Assembly: GCA_002418285.1 (NCBI GenBank)
Contig: DIDT01000063.1
Coordinates: 98,243-162,242 of the forward strand
Direction: 5' to 3'
Length of the DNA stretch: 64,000 nucleotides
From: Phycisphaerales bacterium UBA5793
GTDB taxonomy: Bacteria; Planctomycetota; Phycisphaerae; Phycisphaerales; UBA5793
The position numbers and the translations under genes were made by a program. This document shows, one piece after another, positions 41,106-50,359 of this stretch. Numbering within the stretch: position 1 is the stretch's first letter; every line of letters starts with the position of its first letter. Under the pieces are notes generated by a model, which saw only the letters and a program-made list of their open reading frames with translations, was not told the DNA's origin and did not search any database.

Positions 41106-42149
41106 ATGTCGCATGCCTTTCAAGTCGATCCTCGCATCCGCTCTGTTCTGCCCACGATGGACGCGCCATTCTTTCAGGCGGGCCTCGCGGGTTACTCCGA
41201 CGCCGCGATGCGCATCGTCGCCCGCCGCCACGGCGCCCCCTACTGCATCACCGAAGCCCTGCTCGATCGAATGCTCCTCCAAGGCGGAAAAGGACTCGCC
41301 AAGGCCGATCTCGATGTGCTCGCCGACAACGTCCCCGCGACCGCCGAAGACCATCCGCTGGCGGGGCAGATCATCGGCACCGATCCGGGCGAGATGGCCG
41401 GGGCCGGTGCGCTGCTTGCCGGGATGGGCTACGAAGTCATCGACGTCAATCTCGCCTGTCCAGTGAAGAAGATCGCGCGCAAGTGTCGGGGCGGCCACTT
41501 CCTTGCGCATCCTGAAGACGCAATCGAAGTGCTGCGAGCCGTGCGCGATGCAGTACCTATTCACATTCCCACCACCGTCAAACTCCGGCGCGGCTCCGAC
41601 GATTCGCCGGAAGCGGCCGCCAACTTCGAGTCCATTTTCAACGCGCTCTACGAACTTGGCTACTCATGGGCCACTGTGCACGGCCGCACCGTCGTGCAGA
41701 AGTACATCGGCCCGAGCCGCTGGGCGTTCCTGCGCGATCTCACTTCGCGCCATCCGGACAAGGTCGTCTTCGGCTCCGGCGACATCTGGAAGGCCGCAGA
41801 CATCTTTCGCATGATCGAAGAGACCGGCGTCAAAGCCGTCAGCGTCGCGCGCGGCTGCATCGGCAACCCGTGGATCTTCCGCCAGGCGCGACAGATCATG
41901 GCCGGCGAATCGCCGACGGCCCCCACCATCGAGGAACAGCGCGATGTGCTTCTCGAACACTTCTCGCTCTCCGTGGCCGAGCATGGCGAGTATGCCGCGG
42001 GCAAGCTCATGCGGAAGTTCGGCATCAAGTTCAGCGACCACCATCCGCAACCCGAAGCGGTCAAGAACGAGTTCATCAAGGTGCACACCATCGCCGACTG
42101 GCGAGCCGTGCTCGACCGGTGGTATGCGCCGCAGGCAGTGGAGGTGTGA
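41106..42149 (+). CDS. tRNA-dihydrouridine synthase family protein
   Basis: 347 residues. The TIM-barrel FMN enzyme begins MDAPFFQAGLAGYSDAAMR, and YCITEALLDRML follows as in Dus enzymes. The active-site strand is VIDVNLACPVKKIARKCRGG, with the catalytic cysteine expected in this loop, then VKLRRG and ATVHGRTVVQKYIG. The FMN phosphate site is VARGCIGNPWIFRQ. The C-terminal tRNA-binding helical domain is present. It reduces specific uridines in tRNA with NADPH. It resembles the DusB group, but subtype is not certain. One base separates its stop from the next ATG. Confidence 0.93.
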   Translation: MSHAFQVDPRIRSVLPTMDAPFFQAGLAGYSDAAMRIVARRHGAPYCITEALLDRMLLQGGKGLAKADLDVLADNVPATAEDHPLAGQIIGTDPGEMAGAGALLAGMGYEVIDVNLACPVKKIARKCRGGHFLAHPEDAIEVLRAVRDAVPIHIPTTVKLRRGSDDSPEAAANFESIFNALYELGYSWATVHGRTVVQKYIGPSRWAFLRDLTSRHPDKVVFGSGDIWKAADIFRMIEETGVKAVSVARGCIGNPWIFRQARQIMAGESPTAPTIEEQRDVLLEHFSLSVAEHGEYAAGKLMRKFGIKFSDHHPQPEAVKNEFIKVHTIADWRAVLDRWYAPQAVEV

Positions 42150-42150
42150 C

Positions 42151-42656
42151 ATGGCCTATTCGAGATGGCGAGCGGAAGTCATCGATCGTGCGGCGCGCGA
42201 CGAGTTTGCCGAACTGCTGCGCCACTTTGGAGCGGGGCTGATCAAGTGGCAGCGATTTGAGGACCAGGCAGGCATCATCATTGATCGCACGCGAGATCTT
42301 GGTGTTCTGCGACGGGGCGTTTCAACCTCTACAGCGATGTGCTCTGGTCCTATCGATTGAGGGGTCGGAACCGCCTGCACAAGACGGGTCGACGATTCGT
42401 CGCGACCATGATCCTGTTCCTGCATACCGAGCTTCCGTACGAGTGGCCGGACGAGGAGGGCTGGTGGCTGCAGCGCAGCAGCCGCGTGGGGTGCCTGGGC
42501 TGGTTCGCGAGGATCTGTGGTTGCCGACTCCCTGGCCCTCCGGTGATGAGCGAAGAACTGCGCGATTCGATGCACATCTTCGAAGCAGTGTGGCCCTTCC
42601 GACGGATCGAAGACTTCGACGCGGCACGGCGCCAGCCGCGACTTCTCGCCGGCTGA
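42151..42656 (+). pseudogene. Uncharacterised gene interrupted by an apparent frameshift
   Basis: The first frame starts at an ATG one base after the Dus stop and runs to a stop at 42360 (MAYSRWRAEVIDRAARDEF, then ELLRHFGAGLIKWQRFEDQAG). A second frame, offset by -1, overlaps it and runs to 42656 with NLYSDVLWSYRLRGRNRL, then FLHTELPYEWPDEEGWW. Both parts have protein-like composition and rich tryptophan/aromatic content, and the second has no good start of its own. Joining them near 42290-42320 gives one protein of about 168 residues. It could be a true frameshift mutation, a sequencing error or a programmed shift. The family is unknown. Confidence 0.55.
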
Positions 42657-42726
42657 TCGATGCCGCCCTTGTTTTCCCGTCCGCTTCCGTGCCCCCATCG
42701 CAGGATTCCCCTAACCTCACGCGATC

Positions 42727-43461
42727 TTGCCGACGCTGCACATTGTCATCCCGGTCTACAACGAAGAGGCCACGCTGCTCGACTGCCTGGGCCGCGTCGA
42801 CCCCGCTGCGCTCCCCCCAAGCTGGTCGAAGAACCTCATCCTCGTGAATGATGCCTCAACCGACGGCACGCCCAGCCTGCTGAATACGCTGGCCACTCGG
42901 CACACGATCTGTGAGCACGACCGCAACAGCGGCAAGGGGGCGGCCATCCGCACCGGCTTCGCCCGGGCGCTTGAAGATGCCGCCGACAGCGACGCGATCC
43001 TGGTGCAGGACGCGGACCTCGAGTACAACCCCGCCGACTACGCAAAACTACTGGAACCCATCGAACTGGGCCGCGCCCGCGTCGTCTTCGGCACGCGCTT
43101 TGGCCCCCACTACGAGCCCGCCACCTTTGCCCTGCGCCTCCACGCCTTCGGCAATCGCCTGCTCACCGAACTCTCCAACTGGCGCACCGGCCTGCACCTC
43201 ACCGACATGGAATGCTGCTATAAGGTCTTTGCCGCTCCCGTTCTCCGACGCATCCTGCCGATGCTCAGGGAAGACCGATTCGGCATCGAACCGGAGATCA
43301 CCGCCGCGATCGCCGCTGTCGGTGAGCGCATCGAGGAAGTCCCCGTGTCCTACCACCCGCGCACCATTGGCGAAGGCAAGAAGATCAAGTGGTCGGATGG
43401 CCTGTCGGCGTTGCGCGTCATCCGCCACGGCGTCCGCAATCGCACGGGATTCGGCTCGTGA
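42727..43461 (+). CDS. Glycosyltransferase family 2, dolichyl-phosphate mannosyltransferase-like
   Basis: 244 residues from a TTG at 42727. GT-A fold: LHIVIPVYNEEATLLDCLGR, then LILVNDASTDGT, HDRNSGKGAAIRTGF, and the metal-binding VQDADLEYNPADY. These match bacterial polyprenyl-phosphate sugar transferases (DPM1-like). The C-terminal SDGLSALRVIRHG is cytoplasmic, and no membrane helix is visible. It likely makes polyprenyl-phosphate-linked hexose on the inner leaflet. The next gene overlaps it (GTGA) and encodes a flippase-like membrane protein, so the two probably act together. Confidence 0.9.
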   Translation: MPTLHIVIPVYNEEATLLDCLGRVDPAALPPSWSKNLILVNDASTDGTPSLLNTLATRHTICEHDRNSGKGAAIRTGFARALEDAADSDAILVQDADLEYNPADYAKLLEPIELGRARVVFGTRFGPHYEPATFALRLHAFGNRLLTELSNWRTGLHLTDMECCYKVFAAPVLRRILPMLREDRFGIEPEITAAIAAVGERIEEVPVSYHPRTIGEGKKIKWSDGLSALRVIRHGVRNRTGFGS

Positions 43462-44420
43462 CTGAATCGCCAATCGAACCCGCCGAGCCGTCTGCGGCAG
43501 ATGAAGCGCCACTTCCCGATTCGCGAGGCCGCCTCGGTCTCAAGATCGCAGGCTTTGTTCTCGGTCTCGCCCTGCTCGCGTGGATCATCTACGACGCCAT
43601 TGCCAAGCAGCAGTTCGCTGGTTTGGCCAACGCTTCGCCCTGGCAGTACGCCGCCCTGCTCGCCTGCACGCTTGTCAGCGTCATCGCCAACGGCGGCATC
43701 TTCTGGGCGATCATCCGCCCCGTGGCTCGGATCCCCTTGTGGGACATCCAGTGCGTCAACGCCGCCGTCAATCTGCTCAACTACGCCCCGATCCGCCTCG
43801 GGCTGCTCACCCGCATCGCTCATCACCGCCGGGTCGACGGCCTGCCCTACTCGATCCTGCTCGGCTGGTATGCGGCCCTGGCGGGACTCATGTTCATGAC
43901 GCTTGGCTGCGTGCTCGCCGCAACGCTCATCCGTCCGCAAGTCGATGCGTGGTGGCTGGGGGCGCTGGTGGCCCTGCTCGCAGCGGGATGCTCGCTGTCC
44001 GTGTGGGTCGGCTCGCACCGGCTGCTTGCCGGTCGATGGCAGGGCGCCTCGAAGATGATCGCTGTGCCCCGAGCCGTCGCGCTCGCCGTCACCTTCCGTC
44101 TTGTGGACATGGCGGCGTACGGCGGGCGTCTCTACCTCGCCATCGCCATCCTCGGCGTCGATCTCAGCCCGCGCGATGCGGTCTACCTGACGATTATCAG
44201 CATGGTCTCCACTCTCGCGCCAATCGGCAGTGTCGGCTTCCGCGAGTTTGCCATCGCCAAGATCGGCCCACTGCTCACCGATCCGACGCTGAGCGCCCAC
44301 CTCGATGCGGCCGTGCTCCTCGATCGGGCCGGCGAAGTGGCGATCTTCATTCCGCTTGGTATCCTCGCGCTGATATGGATGACCCGACGCTGGCGTCAGA
44401 TGGCCCGCGTCGACGCATGA
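43458..44420 (+). CDS. UPF0104-like membrane protein (flippase-like/LPG synthase TM family)
   Basis: 320 residues from the GTG at 43458 that overlaps the GT2 stop; a longer frame lies inside that gene. Seven to eight membrane helices; NYAPIRLGLLTRIAHHRR and SMVSTLAPIGSVGFREFAIA match the conserved loops of the lysylphosphatidylglycerol synthase transmembrane/UPF0104 family. Such proteins accompany GT2 enzymes and may flip or accept the polyprenyl-linked sugar. Function is by family and context only. Confidence 0.85.
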   Translation: MTESPIEPAEPSAADEAPLPDSRGRLGLKIAGFVLGLALLAWIIYDAIAKQQFAGLANASPWQYAALLACTLVSVIANGGIFWAIIRPVARIPLWDIQCVNAAVNLLNYAPIRLGLLTRIAHHRRVDGLPYSILLGWYAALAGLMFMTLGCVLAATLIRPQVDAWWLGALVALLAAGCSLSVWVGSHRLLAGRWQGASKMIAVPRAVALAVTFRLVDMAAYGGRLYLAIAILGVDLSPRDAVYLTIISMVSTLAPIGSVGFREFAIAKIGPLLTDPTLSAHLDAAVLLDRAGEVAIFIPLGILALIWMTRRWRQMARVDA

Positions 44421-44666
44421 CGTCAACCAGCAGTTTGCTCACCAGCAGCGCAATGGCTGCCTGTTCCGACGCGCAATTCACGCCTGAACCTCTTGACAGA
44501 TTGGCCTGCAAGCACGCCAGACAAAGTCGTTCCGGTGGTACGGCATTTGCAACACAGCCGATGAGTTAGAAGTCCGCAGGCCATGGAGGGCCGCACTCGT
44601 GCACCGGGTCGATGTCGGAATGGATTCCGCGTCCGCCCACGTCCGCCCCCCTTAAGGAGGCATGCG

Positions 44667-45044
44667 ATGTCCAGCATCGGTATTCAAATCCAGGGAAGTC
44701 AGTACGGCGGCTCAATCGACGTTGACTCGATGCGCGACCGGCTGAACGCCATGCGCGATCGAATTCAACAGGAAATCGACAACGGCAACACCAGTGACAA
44801 GTTGGCCGATCGCCTCGGCAAGGTCAACAGCCAGATCGATCGCCTCGATCGACTCGACGGCAAAGACGTCGCCATCAGCGCGAGTCGCGCCAAGGCCGAG
44901 CTTGAGAATGGCATGCGTTTCCTCTCCGAAGGCATGCAGTTTCTCCAGAACACCGGTGATGGCGAGTCGAAGGCGGCCAACCAGGTTGGACGCTGGTACG
45001 ACCACCTCGATTCCGTCTACCGGACGATCGATCGCCGCGCCTGA
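44667..45044 (+). CDS. Small acidic/basic coiled-coil protein of unknown function
   Basis: 125 residues from the ATG at 44667, six bases after a perfect AAGGAGG ribosome site; an ATG at 44662 is too close and out of frame. Most of the chain is helical with heptads: MRDRLNAMRDRIQQEIDNG, KLADRLGKVNSQIDRLDRL, and ELENGMRFLSEGMQFLQ. The N-terminus is GSQYGGS-type flexible. No cofactor motif, signal or membrane helix. The strong ribosome site suggests high expression. It stands alone, 246 bases after the flippase-like gene and convergent with the ABC permease. I do not recognise a family. Confidence 0.8.
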   Translation: MSSIGIQIQGSQYGGSIDVDSMRDRLNAMRDRIQQEIDNGNTSDKLADRLGKVNSQIDRLDRLDGKDVAISASRAKAELENGMRFLSEGMQFLQNTGDGESKAANQVGRWYDHLDSVYRTIDRRA

Positions 45045-45105
45045 GTTCGGCGGTGCATGCATTCGAGACAGGTTTCAGGCCGCGCGGCCACGGCGCGGCG
45101 GTGCC

Positions 45106-47106
45106 TCAGCTTGATCGCCCCGTCCACCGATTGAAGTAGGTGGAAGCGGCGTACAACAGACCGAATCCCGCTCCGCTCACCACGGTGCTCACGAAGACCA
45201 CCAGCCAGGTGAAGGCGCCCGGAGCGAGTTCGGTGTTCCAGAACTGCAGGTCGTACACCGGCGCCCCGCGCCAGCCCGACGAACCGAGGTAGTCACTCAT
45301 CACCCCGAGCCAGTAGAATGGGTTGATGACGAAGGCAATACCAATCATGTCGTCTACGCGGCTGCTCCAGCCGCGCAGCGCCGTGATGAGGCCGATCCCT
45401 GCCGGCAGCCCGCCCCAGAGCAGGATCGCCACCCCGATGTTCGTGGCCATCGCGGTCATGCTGCGCTTCAGCACCAGGCTGAGCACGGCGCCCGTGCACG
45501 CCAGCAGAATCGAAAAGGCGATCGACACTACCGCCAGTTGCAGCGCTAACAGCAGCAGGACGGAATGCCGCGATGAGTAATAGAGCAACTCGAGCAACAG
45601 CGCCACCAGCGGGATCATCGCGATTTTCAGCGAGCCCAGCGCCTTGGTCCACAGGATCGTGAGCGGCTTCATCGGCACGCACAGCAGCACGTCCCACGAG
45701 CGTGCCTGCTTCTCCGAGGCGATGACCGTCGGGCTCACGACGCAGGCGATCATCAGCTGCGCGATCATCGTGATCCAGATGAGCGGCAGAAGCATGTCAA
45801 GGTCGCTGCGAACCTTTGCCCCGATGTTGTACCAGACCACCAATCCCAGGACGAGCAGTGAAACCACAGCGAGTGTGATGGGACGCCGCAGAATCGTGAA
45901 GCGCATCTCGCGCCAGAGGATGGCGTTGTCCCACACCTTGGGGACAGCCAGATCGATCTGTGCGTCCGCCGGCGCCGCCGCAGCAATGGCCGTCGAGTCC
46001 GGCGCGGCGTTCGTTTCGTCTCCTTCGGCGGGTGGGATCGCCATGGGCGGAGGATGAGCGCCGCGTGACCGAAACAAGCGGATAATCCAGTTGACCGCGC
46101 GCTGCTCAACGGCCGCCATGCGCTTGTTGGCCGTCCGCCGAAGCAGCGGAACCGCCAGCAGCAGCAGTACCGCGGACATTCCGATGTTGATGGCGTTGGT
46201 GCTCACGAACGCGTACTGCGTCGGCCAGGGCACCACGCTGCTTTGGGCCGTCTCGTACGTCAACAAGAACATCGCCAGCACCGGGTTGTTGTGCATCATA
46301 AGGAAGGGATACGCCTCCCAATCGAAGATCCACGCACCCGTCGGCAGCCATGGCATGAAGCGCTTGACGACCCCGACGACCAGGAATCCGGTCGCCACGG
46401 CGATGAGCGGGATCGCGAACCACCACAGCGCCAGCCAGAAGTACGTCATCGCCACCGCCCGCCACCCGCGCGCTTCCCAGCACGAGAGCAGAATGGCGAC
46501 CGACGCCCCCAATAGAGCGGTGCTCAGCGACAGTATCTCCAGGCGAATCAACTGATCGAGCGTGAAACCGCCGTACGTGCGCATGGCCAGCAACAGCGGA
46601 GCCGAAAGCAGCACGAGCAGGGCGATGTAGACGAAGCGGCTGAGCATCTTGCCGACGATGATCTGTGCCGCGCTGAGCGGCGTGATAAGCAGGACGTCCA
46701 GCGAGCGATCTTCGATCTCGTCGCTCACGCACGAACCGGTCAACATGGGAGCAACCAGGATGAGCACGATCAGTTGAATCCAACTCAGTGTCAGCGAGAG
46801 CGTCTCCCCCGTCTGTCCCTGGCGCTGGAGTACTTCGGCGGTGGACTGCGTCATCGAGCCCTGGATCACCGTCCACCAGGTCAGCAGCAGCGCCGTCACG
46901 AGCAGGAGCAGATAACCCGCCCGCATGAAATACGTGCGCTTCCTTCGCGAAGAGACTTTGAGTTCCTTGAGCAGGATGGGGTTGACAACCAGCCCCCAGA
47001 CGCCCCGGAGTAGCCGCAAGGGCCAGCCAATCGCGCGGACGAAAGCCGCCGCTCGCGAAGCGCGCCGCCCCGATGCCGCATTTCCGCTGGTCGGTGCTCC
47101 GGTCAA
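45106..47106 (-). CDS. ABC-2 type permease, double-length
   Basis: 666 residues from a TTG at 47106 overlapping the ATPase stop. Two ABC-2-like membrane halves are joined: residues about 1-330 (NPILLKELKVSSRRKRTYFM, then DEIEDRSLDVLLITPLSAAQIIVGK) and about 380-666 (DNAILWREMRFTILRRPITL, then SEKQARSWDVLLCVPMKPLT). Each half has six or so helices, with an alanine-rich cytoplasmic linker of about 60 residues between. The duplicated xExxRSxDVLL motif shows the two halves are homologous. It forms an exporter with the preceding ATPase. It is the last gene of the MoxR/VWA operon. Confidence 0.9.
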   Translation of the reverse strand: MTGAPTSGNAASGRRASRAAAFVRAIGWPLRLLRGVWGLVVNPILLKELKVSSRRKRTYFMRAGYLLLLVTALLLTWWTVIQGSMTQSTAEVLQRQGQTGETLSLTLSWIQLIVLILVAPMLTGSCVSDEIEDRSLDVLLITPLSAAQIIVGKMLSRFVYIALLVLLSAPLLLAMRTYGGFTLDQLIRLEILSLSTALLGASVAILLSCWEARGWRAVAMTYFWLALWWFAIPLIAVATGFLVVGVVKRFMPWLPTGAWIFDWEAYPFLMMHNNPVLAMFLLTYETAQSSVVPWPTQYAFVSTNAINIGMSAVLLLLAVPLLRRTANKRMAAVEQRAVNWIIRLFRSRGAHPPPMAIPPAEGDETNAAPDSTAIAAAAPADAQIDLAVPKVWDNAILWREMRFTILRRPITLAVVSLLVLGLVVWYNIGAKVRSDLDMLLPLIWITMIAQLMIACVVSPTVIASEKQARSWDVLLCVPMKPLTILWTKALGSLKIAMIPLVALLLELLYYSSRHSVLLLLALQLAVVSIAFSILLACTGAVLSLVLKRSMTAMATNIGVAILLWGGLPAGIGLITALRGWSSRVDDMIGIAFVINPFYWLGVMSDYLGSSGWRGAPVYDLQFWNTELAPGAFTWLVVFVSTVVSGAGFGLLYAASTYFNRWTGRSS

Positions 47107-48026
47107 CTAACCTCTCCCTTGGTCAGCACGAGAAAGACATCTTCAAGCTTGACGGTGCGCGGCTGCATGACTTCCAGCCCGATTCCGGCGGCGACCAGCG
47201 CAGCGGGCACCGCACGCGACGCCTCGCGCTCGCCTTCGATCATGATGACGAGTCGATCGCGCTCCACCTCAACGGATGTCACGACATCGAGGCCCCGCAG
47301 CACAATCGCCGCTTTTTCGTGGTCGTCGACGCGCAATTCGATGCCCTTGTGGAGGCCGCTTTTTCGGATCGCGTCATCAATTGACCCGCTGAAGAGCAGC
47401 CGGCCCTTTTCGATGATGCCGATGGTGTTGCACATCTCATGCAGTTCGGAGAGGATGTGCGACGACACCATGATCGTCTTGCCCATCCGGCGCAATTCCA
47501 TCAGCAGGCTGCGAATCTCAATGCGCGCCCGCGGATCGAGACCCGACGCCGGCTCGTCAAGCAGCAGCACGTCCGGATCGTGAATGAGCACGCGCGCGAC
47601 CCCGAGGCGCTGCTGCATGCCGCGCGACAGGCTGTCCACCATCGCATCGCGCTTCGAACTCAGCTCCGTCAGGTCGAGCACATCACCAACGATCTTTTTG
47701 CGGTCGCGCCGGGGCATCCCGTACGCAGATGCAAAGAAGTCGAGGTACTCATGAACGCGCAGGTCCGCGTACACGCCAAGAAAGTCGGGCATGTAGCCGA
47801 TGATGCGCCGAATCTTCGTGCCATGCGTGGCGCAAGGCATACCGCAGACAGTGGCGAAACCACTTTCGGGTTTGAGCAGGCACGCAAGGATCTTCATCGT
47901 CGTGCTCTTGCCGGCCCCGTTGGGGCCGATGAACCCAAACACATCACCGCGCTCGAGCTTCAGTGACAGGTTGTCCAGTGCCGTGAGCGACCCGAAGCGC
48001 TTGGTCACGTGCTTCAGTTCAATCAT
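47103..48026 (-). CDS. ABC transporter ATP-binding protein (operon with VWA genes)
   Basis: 307 residues from the ATG at 48026, overlapping the upstream gene. Motifs: IELKHVTKRFGSLTALDN, Walker A GPNGAGKST, the signature LSRGMQQRLGVARVLIHDP (LSRGM in place of LSGGQ), Walker B VLLLDEPASGLDP, and VSSHILSELHEMC. The C-terminal domain of about 80 residues is typical of ABC-2 exporters with a DrrA-like tail. It powers the double-length permease that follows and overlaps it. Confidence 0.93.
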   Translation of the reverse strand: MIELKHVTKRFGSLTALDNLSLKLERGDVFGFIGPNGAGKSTTMKILACLLKPESGFATVCGMPCATHGTKIRRIIGYMPDFLGVYADLRVHEYLDFFASAYGMPRRDRKKIVGDVLDLTELSSKRDAMVDSLSRGMQQRLGVARVLIHDPDVLLLDEPASGLDPRARIEIRSLLMELRRMGKTIMVSSHILSELHEMCNTIGIIEKGRLLFSGSIDDAIRKSGLHKGIELRVDDHEKAAIVLRGLDVVTSVEVERDRLVIMIEGEREASRAVPAALVAAGIGLEVMQPRTVKLEDVFLVLTKGEVS

Positions 48027-50359
48027 GGCTCGTTTCCTTCCGACTCCGCGGCAAGAGGCGTGGCGGGGACGATGAGGCGCAACTGCATGGTTTCGGTCCA
48101 CTCGGTGTCCACGGATGATCCGTCACGCGTCAGTTCCACGCCGCTTCGATGGTCGAACGAAACAAGAATGGCCGCGGACTCCGGGCCCAACGTCGCCAGG
48201 CGCTTGCCAATCTGACGATGCCCGGGAATCTGGAACACAAGATCATTGACCCACCCCGCCACCCAGTCGGTCTGGTAGTAGCCCCACGAGTTCGCGGTAC
48301 CCTGGCTCTTGCGCAACTTGGTCGCTTCCCGATCACCCGCATCGCGCGGAATCATGGCGCCCGCTATCAGACCATTCGAGAGTTCCACGATGTCTCCCTT
48401 GTACCACCCGTCATTCCACTCCACCGCGAGCACGCGACCGGTCCAGTCGGCCGGCGCATTCACATCAACCTCGACCCGGTCATGGGCACGATCGAAACGC
48501 ACCGCGCCGGTGATCTCCGGCAGATCGATCGGTCCGCGCTCCTGCAGCCATCGCACATTCTCCAAAGGGACGCCGATCGATTCGACGCTCGCTCCGACGG
48601 GCCCCTGTCGTATTGGCGCCGTCGTGGTCGACGTTTCCGCGCCGTAGTAATACCAGTACGGGGGATTCCAGCACGTGGGCGACTGCCACACGCTGCCGCC
48701 CAGACCGTCAAGCGCGTAGCGTCCGCCGCGCGCTGATGAAATGGCAGTAAAGGAAGTGGCCGTGCCCTGGGTGGCGCCTGACCATGCATCGACGATCGAT
48801 GTGCGCGAGGCGCGGGCTCGGCCGTAGCTGACCGATTCCTGCGCAAAGTAGATCGCTCCGCACGCAATCAGCACGAGGATCGGACAAGTAATCCACGTCA
48901 GCGGTTCTCGCGAGATCCAGCGCAACACGAAATAATCCACCGGACCAATCAGCAGCACAAGCAACAGCAGCGCGACGGAAATCGCGCCGAACAGCCCATG
49001 GCTGACACCAAAGGGCGCACTCAGCGTGTTCAGAACGTCATTGACCGCAGCGGTGGCCAGCGTGGCGTCGGCTGACGATCGGTACCCGCCGTAGTAGGTA
49101 CCCGCTTGCGGCGGCGTTGAAGAGACGGCTGCAAAGATGGGCCCGACATGCGAGAGACAATGCCACCAACCTACCCCGCGCAGCTCGCGAGCGCCTCCTC
49201 CGGCCAGCGACGCCGGATCAACTCCGATGAGCGTGATCGATCCAAGCCCATACGGACCCGCGGCAATGTTCCCGCTGCGTCTGGCTCCCTCCGTCTTTGT
49301 CGTGACGAGCGGGTTGTACCGCTCGTCCGCGCGGCGCGCCGTCCAGCCGGACTCGATCGCCTCCACCGCAAGTTCGATTGACCGCGTGTACAGGAAGCGC
49401 CCGTTGAACGCTGCGATTTCCTGTTCCAATGTCGGCAGGTATTGGTTGTACCAGCCCATCGCTGAATCGCTCTTGACTGACAGTCTCTCCCGGCCCGGCG
49501 TCGGCGACTTCACATTCGGATCCAATCCCAGCGCCATCGATCCCTGTAACACCTCGGCCAGCGACGGATCGAACTCGGTCGAGTTGTATTCACCGAATGA
49601 GATGGGCCAGTTCAAATCGCCAAGCACGATTTGGTACGTGTTGAGTTGATTGGTTACGGTGATCGCCAATTCCCCGCCCTGCTGCACCCACTCCAGCAGC
49701 GTGCGGATCTGCAGCGCATCGAGGCGCTCCGGCTGGATATCTTCAAGCAGCACAAGCGACACGCCGTCGTATCCGGGCCACTCGCGCGGCAGGTCCACCG
49801 CGTTGACTTCCTCCACTTTCACCGGGCTTACGTTGCCGTGATCAAACACCCATCCGCTGCGCGGCATGCTGGACTTGCCCACCGCCATCACGATGGCCTG
49901 ATCATCGTCGATCGTCCACCAGCCGGCGATGCCCGACGAACTTGCCTTGCCCTGCACGAGCAGCCGGCCGCGACTGTCGCGCAGGGCCACTTCAATCTCG
50001 CTCACATCCACGAGTGATCGCGCGTACACGACAACGATCGAGATCTTGCCCGGCTGGATGGTCACATCTCGCGTGATCAGCGCGGTGTAGACGCTGTCCT
50101 GCGGCACGCGAACTTCCATCCGCGCCGAAAGCGGATCGCCGGCCAATGGCTCACCAGGCTGGGCGACCCACGAAACCTCCACGCGAATTGGAAAGTAGTG
50201 ATTCGGTCGTACCGCCCCGCCATGTCCGACAGCCACACTCAAAACGGGCTCCGGCTCTGCGCCGGCCTCTCGTCCGCCCAGCAGCAGCACCGCGACACAC
50301 AACCACACCGCCGTCCAGAGCGGCAGCAGCGAAACCCGACGATCTTGTCCAGCCGACAT
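48023..50359 (-). CDS. Large exported membrane protein of the VWA operon
   Basis: 778 residues from the ATG at 50359 (TGATG junction with the BatA-like gene). A signal peptide ends at REAGAE. The long periplasmic region contains beta-rich segments and a Rossmann-like central domain (about 180-290) resembling the glutamine-amidotransferase-like fold found in BatA relatives (VLLEDIQPERLDALQIRTLL, then WVQQGGELAITV). Three helices near residue 490-560 (LFGAISVALLLLVLLIGPVDYF and next) anchor it, followed by a beta-rich domain of about 220 residues. There is no catalytic triad I can identify. Probably a partner of the ABC exporter or the VWA proteins. No named family. Confidence 0.82.
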   Translation of the reverse strand: MSAGQDRRVSLLPLWTAVWLCVAVLLLGGREAGAEPEPVLSVAVGHGGAVRPNHYFPIRVEVSWVAQPGEPLAGDPLSARMEVRVPQDSVYTALITRDVTIQPGKISIVVVYARSLVDVSEIEVALRDSRGRLLVQGKASSSGIAGWWTIDDDQAIVMAVGKSSMPRSGWVFDHGNVSPVKVEEVNAVDLPREWPGYDGVSLVLLEDIQPERLDALQIRTLLEWVQQGGELAITVTNQLNTYQIVLGDLNWPISFGEYNSTEFDPSLAEVLQGSMALGLDPNVKSPTPGRERLSVKSDSAMGWYNQYLPTLEQEIAAFNGRFLYTRSIELAVEAIESGWTARRADERYNPLVTTKTEGARRSGNIAAGPYGLGSITLIGVDPASLAGGGARELRGVGWWHCLSHVGPIFAAVSSTPPQAGTYYGGYRSSADATLATAAVNDVLNTLSAPFGVSHGLFGAISVALLLLVLLIGPVDYFVLRWISREPLTWITCPILVLIACGAIYFAQESVSYGRARASRTSIVDAWSGATQGTATSFTAISSARGGRYALDGLGGSVWQSPTCWNPPYWYYYGAETSTTTAPIRQGPVGASVESIGVPLENVRWLQERGPIDLPEITGAVRFDRAHDRVEVDVNAPADWTGRVLAVEWNDGWYKGDIVELSNGLIAGAMIPRDAGDREATKLRKSQGTANSWGYYQTDWVAGWVNDLVFQIPGHRQIGKRLATLGPESAAILVSFDHRSGVELTRDGSSVDTEWTETMQLRLIVPATPLAAESEGNEP

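Noticed and set aside
44493..44515. TTGACA resembling a -35 box before the small coiled-coil gene
   Set aside because: No acceptable -10 box follows at 16-18 bases, so the match is probably chance.
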